From Flavobacteriales bacterium (GTDB lineage Bacteria > Bacteroidota > Bacteroidia > Flavobacteriales > UBA7312), in NCBI GenBank assembly GCA_002862585.1, contig PKDP01000111.1, forward strand, positions 1 through 7,522: a stretch of DNA of 7,522 nt. The letters are read 5' to 3'. The notes beneath the pieces were generated by a model. That model made no database searches and was not told the origin of the DNA. It saw only the letters and a list, made by a program, of their open reading frames with translations. This document shows, piece after piece, positions 6,861 to 7,522 of the stretch; the first letter of the stretch is position 1; every line of letters starts with the position of its first letter. The translations under genes and the position numbers were made by a program.

Positions 6861-7465
6861 TGAAATTCGCCCAGTTTATTTCCGTTTTGGCACATCCATT
6901 ATTTATGCCATCCTATGCTTTTAGTTTACTGATGTATACCAATCCTTATATCAATATGATGATAAGCGATTCTACTAAAAATGTGGTGATTATAATTCTC
7001 TCACTATTTACTATTGTACTACCCATACTTACCGCTATCATCCTCAAACAATTGAGGGTAATTGATAGTATTTATATGAAGACAACTGAAGAACGTAAAT
7101 GGCCATTTGTGTTTACCCTTGTCTGGTATTACATGGCTTTTCAATTGCTTGCTAAATTATATATTCCTCAGAGCTTCTTATTGTTAATGTTGGGCGCAAT
7201 CAGTGCTATTGGACTGTCATTAATCATTACTTTGAGATGGAAAGTGAGTGTTCATATGCTGGGCATTGGCGGTCTTATCGGAGCTATAATTGGTATTTCT
7301 CATCGCTTTCAGTTTGATCAATCCAACTTAATTATGCTGCTGCTCATTTTTGCTGGCCTCATAGGCTTTGCTCGTCTTAAAACACATTCGCATAATTACC
7401 GTCAGGTATACGTCGGCTTTTTGCTAGGGTTTTTGGTTGAATGGATTAGTGTGCTTTACTTTTAG
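6857..7465 (+). CDS. Multi-pass membrane protein with PAP2-like (phosphatidic acid phosphatase) motif remnants
   Basis: This is a 202-residue, strongly hydrophobic protein with about six membrane helices (roughly 8-28, 42-63, 84-100, 104-125, 134-148, 156-171 and 184-201). Three spaced motifs resemble the PAP2 superfamily. K75...P83 stands in for KX6RP, with Trp82 where Arg is expected. V-S-V-H133 stands in for PSGH. A-R173-x5-H179-x3-Q183-V-x-x-G187 matches SRX5HX3DVXXG except for Ser to Ala and Asp to Gln. The two catalytic-type histidines and Arg173 are kept. It may be an inner-membrane lipid phosphatase of divergent type or a PAP2 fold that has lost activity. The start overlaps the rpoN stop (ATGA), and the ATG at 6860 is an equally possible start. 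Its N-terminal 'HPLFMPSY' looks familiar from small Bacteroidota membrane proteins. PAP2 kinship is inference. Confidence 0.85.
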   Translation: MMKFAQFISVLAHPLFMPSYAFSLLMYTNPYINMMISDSTKNVVIIILSLFTIVLPILTAIILKQLRVIDSIYMKTTEERKWPFVFTLVWYYMAFQLLAKLYIPQSFLLLMLGAISAIGLSLIITLRWKVSVHMLGIGGLIGAIIGISHRFQFDQSNLIMLLLIFAGLIGFARLKTHSHNYRQVYVGFLLGFLVEWISVLYF

Positions 7466-7481
7466 CAAAACTTTCTTAAAT

Positions 7482-7496
7482 TTTTAGTAACTAAAA
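7482..7496. repeat. Short AT-rich inverted repeat in the gap after the membrane-protein gene
   Basis: TTTTAG (7482-7487) and CTAAAA (7491-7496) are complementary with a 3-nt loop. The stem is short and AT-rich and lacks a GC core, so it is a poor intrinsic terminator. The 40-bp gap also holds TAAATTTT (7477-7484), seven of eight bases of a -7 box, so it may be a promoter for the next gene instead. Confidence 0.2.
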
Positions 7497-7505
7497 CTAC
7501 AAATC

Positions 7506-7522
7506 ATGAAAAAATTACTACT
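7506..7522 (+). CDS. Start of a further gene (partial)
   Basis: An ATG at 7506 opens a frame reading M-K-K-L-L to the window edge, 40 nt after the preceding stop codon. Such a beginning is typical of a Sec signal peptide, so an exported or outer-membrane protein is plausible. Only five full codons are visible, so neither the product nor the reality of the gene can be judged from the window alone. Confidence 0.4.

Noticed and set aside
6888..6893. TGGCAC resembling a sigma-54 -24 element, just after rpoN
   Set aside because: There is no GC at the required -12 spacing, and the bases encode the conserved 'LAHPLF' stretch of the membrane protein.
1..7522. Mobile element, CRISPR array, tRNA/rRNA, riboswitch or a new defence-type system
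   Set aside because: No transposase or integrase frame, regular repeat array, cloverleaf or conserved RNA element was seen by eye. All large frames belong to known families, and the gene order is compact and ordinary.

Overview
The window looks like a chromosomal segment of a low-GC Bacteroidota member, most likely a flavobacterium-like marine or environmental lineage. Support for this: promoter-like TAnnTTTG boxes (the Bacteroidota -7 element) in front of both transcription units, no Shine-Dalgarno sequences before the starts, a TetR regulator with the C-terminal 'RGIATPKG' signature common in this phylum, and an efflux adaptor with a coiled coil placed before its barrel-sandwich domain. The assignment rests on motif recognition, not on a search.

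Left half, minus strand (about 3917 down to 1): one tightly packed tripartite efflux operon. The order of transcription is a TetR-family regulator, a TolC-family outer-membrane channel, a lipoprotein periplasmic adaptor (HlyD/AcrA type), and the N-terminal quarter of an RND inner-membrane pump that runs off the left edge. The junctions are an 11-nt overlap, a 1-nt TAATG overlap and a 4-nt gap, so co-transcription and translational coupling are very likely.

Centre (3918-4049): a 132-bp divergent promoter region. It holds a -7 box for the efflux operon only 10 bp from the regulator's start codon. It also holds a perfect 14-bp inverted repeat (arms 3944-3957 and 3975-3988) overlapping the upstream part of that promoter, which is the obvious candidate operator for the TetR protein. 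A separate 13-bp palindrome (4008-4020) lies just upstream of a -7-like box for the rightward unit.

Right half, plus strand (4050-7465): a housekeeping operon with asparaginyl-tRNA synthetase (asnS), the sigma-54 factor (rpoN, 3 nt after asnS) and a multi-pass membrane protein (4-nt ATGA overlap with rpoN). The membrane protein keeps spaced remnants of the three PAP2 phosphatase motifs. The first codons of a further gene (ATG at 7506) lie at the right edge.

No mobile element, CRISPR array, rRNA or tRNA is visible. I do not see an undescribed multi-gene system here. The most useful leads are the operator architecture, the very short predicted leaders, and the PAP2-like protein coupled to rpoN.
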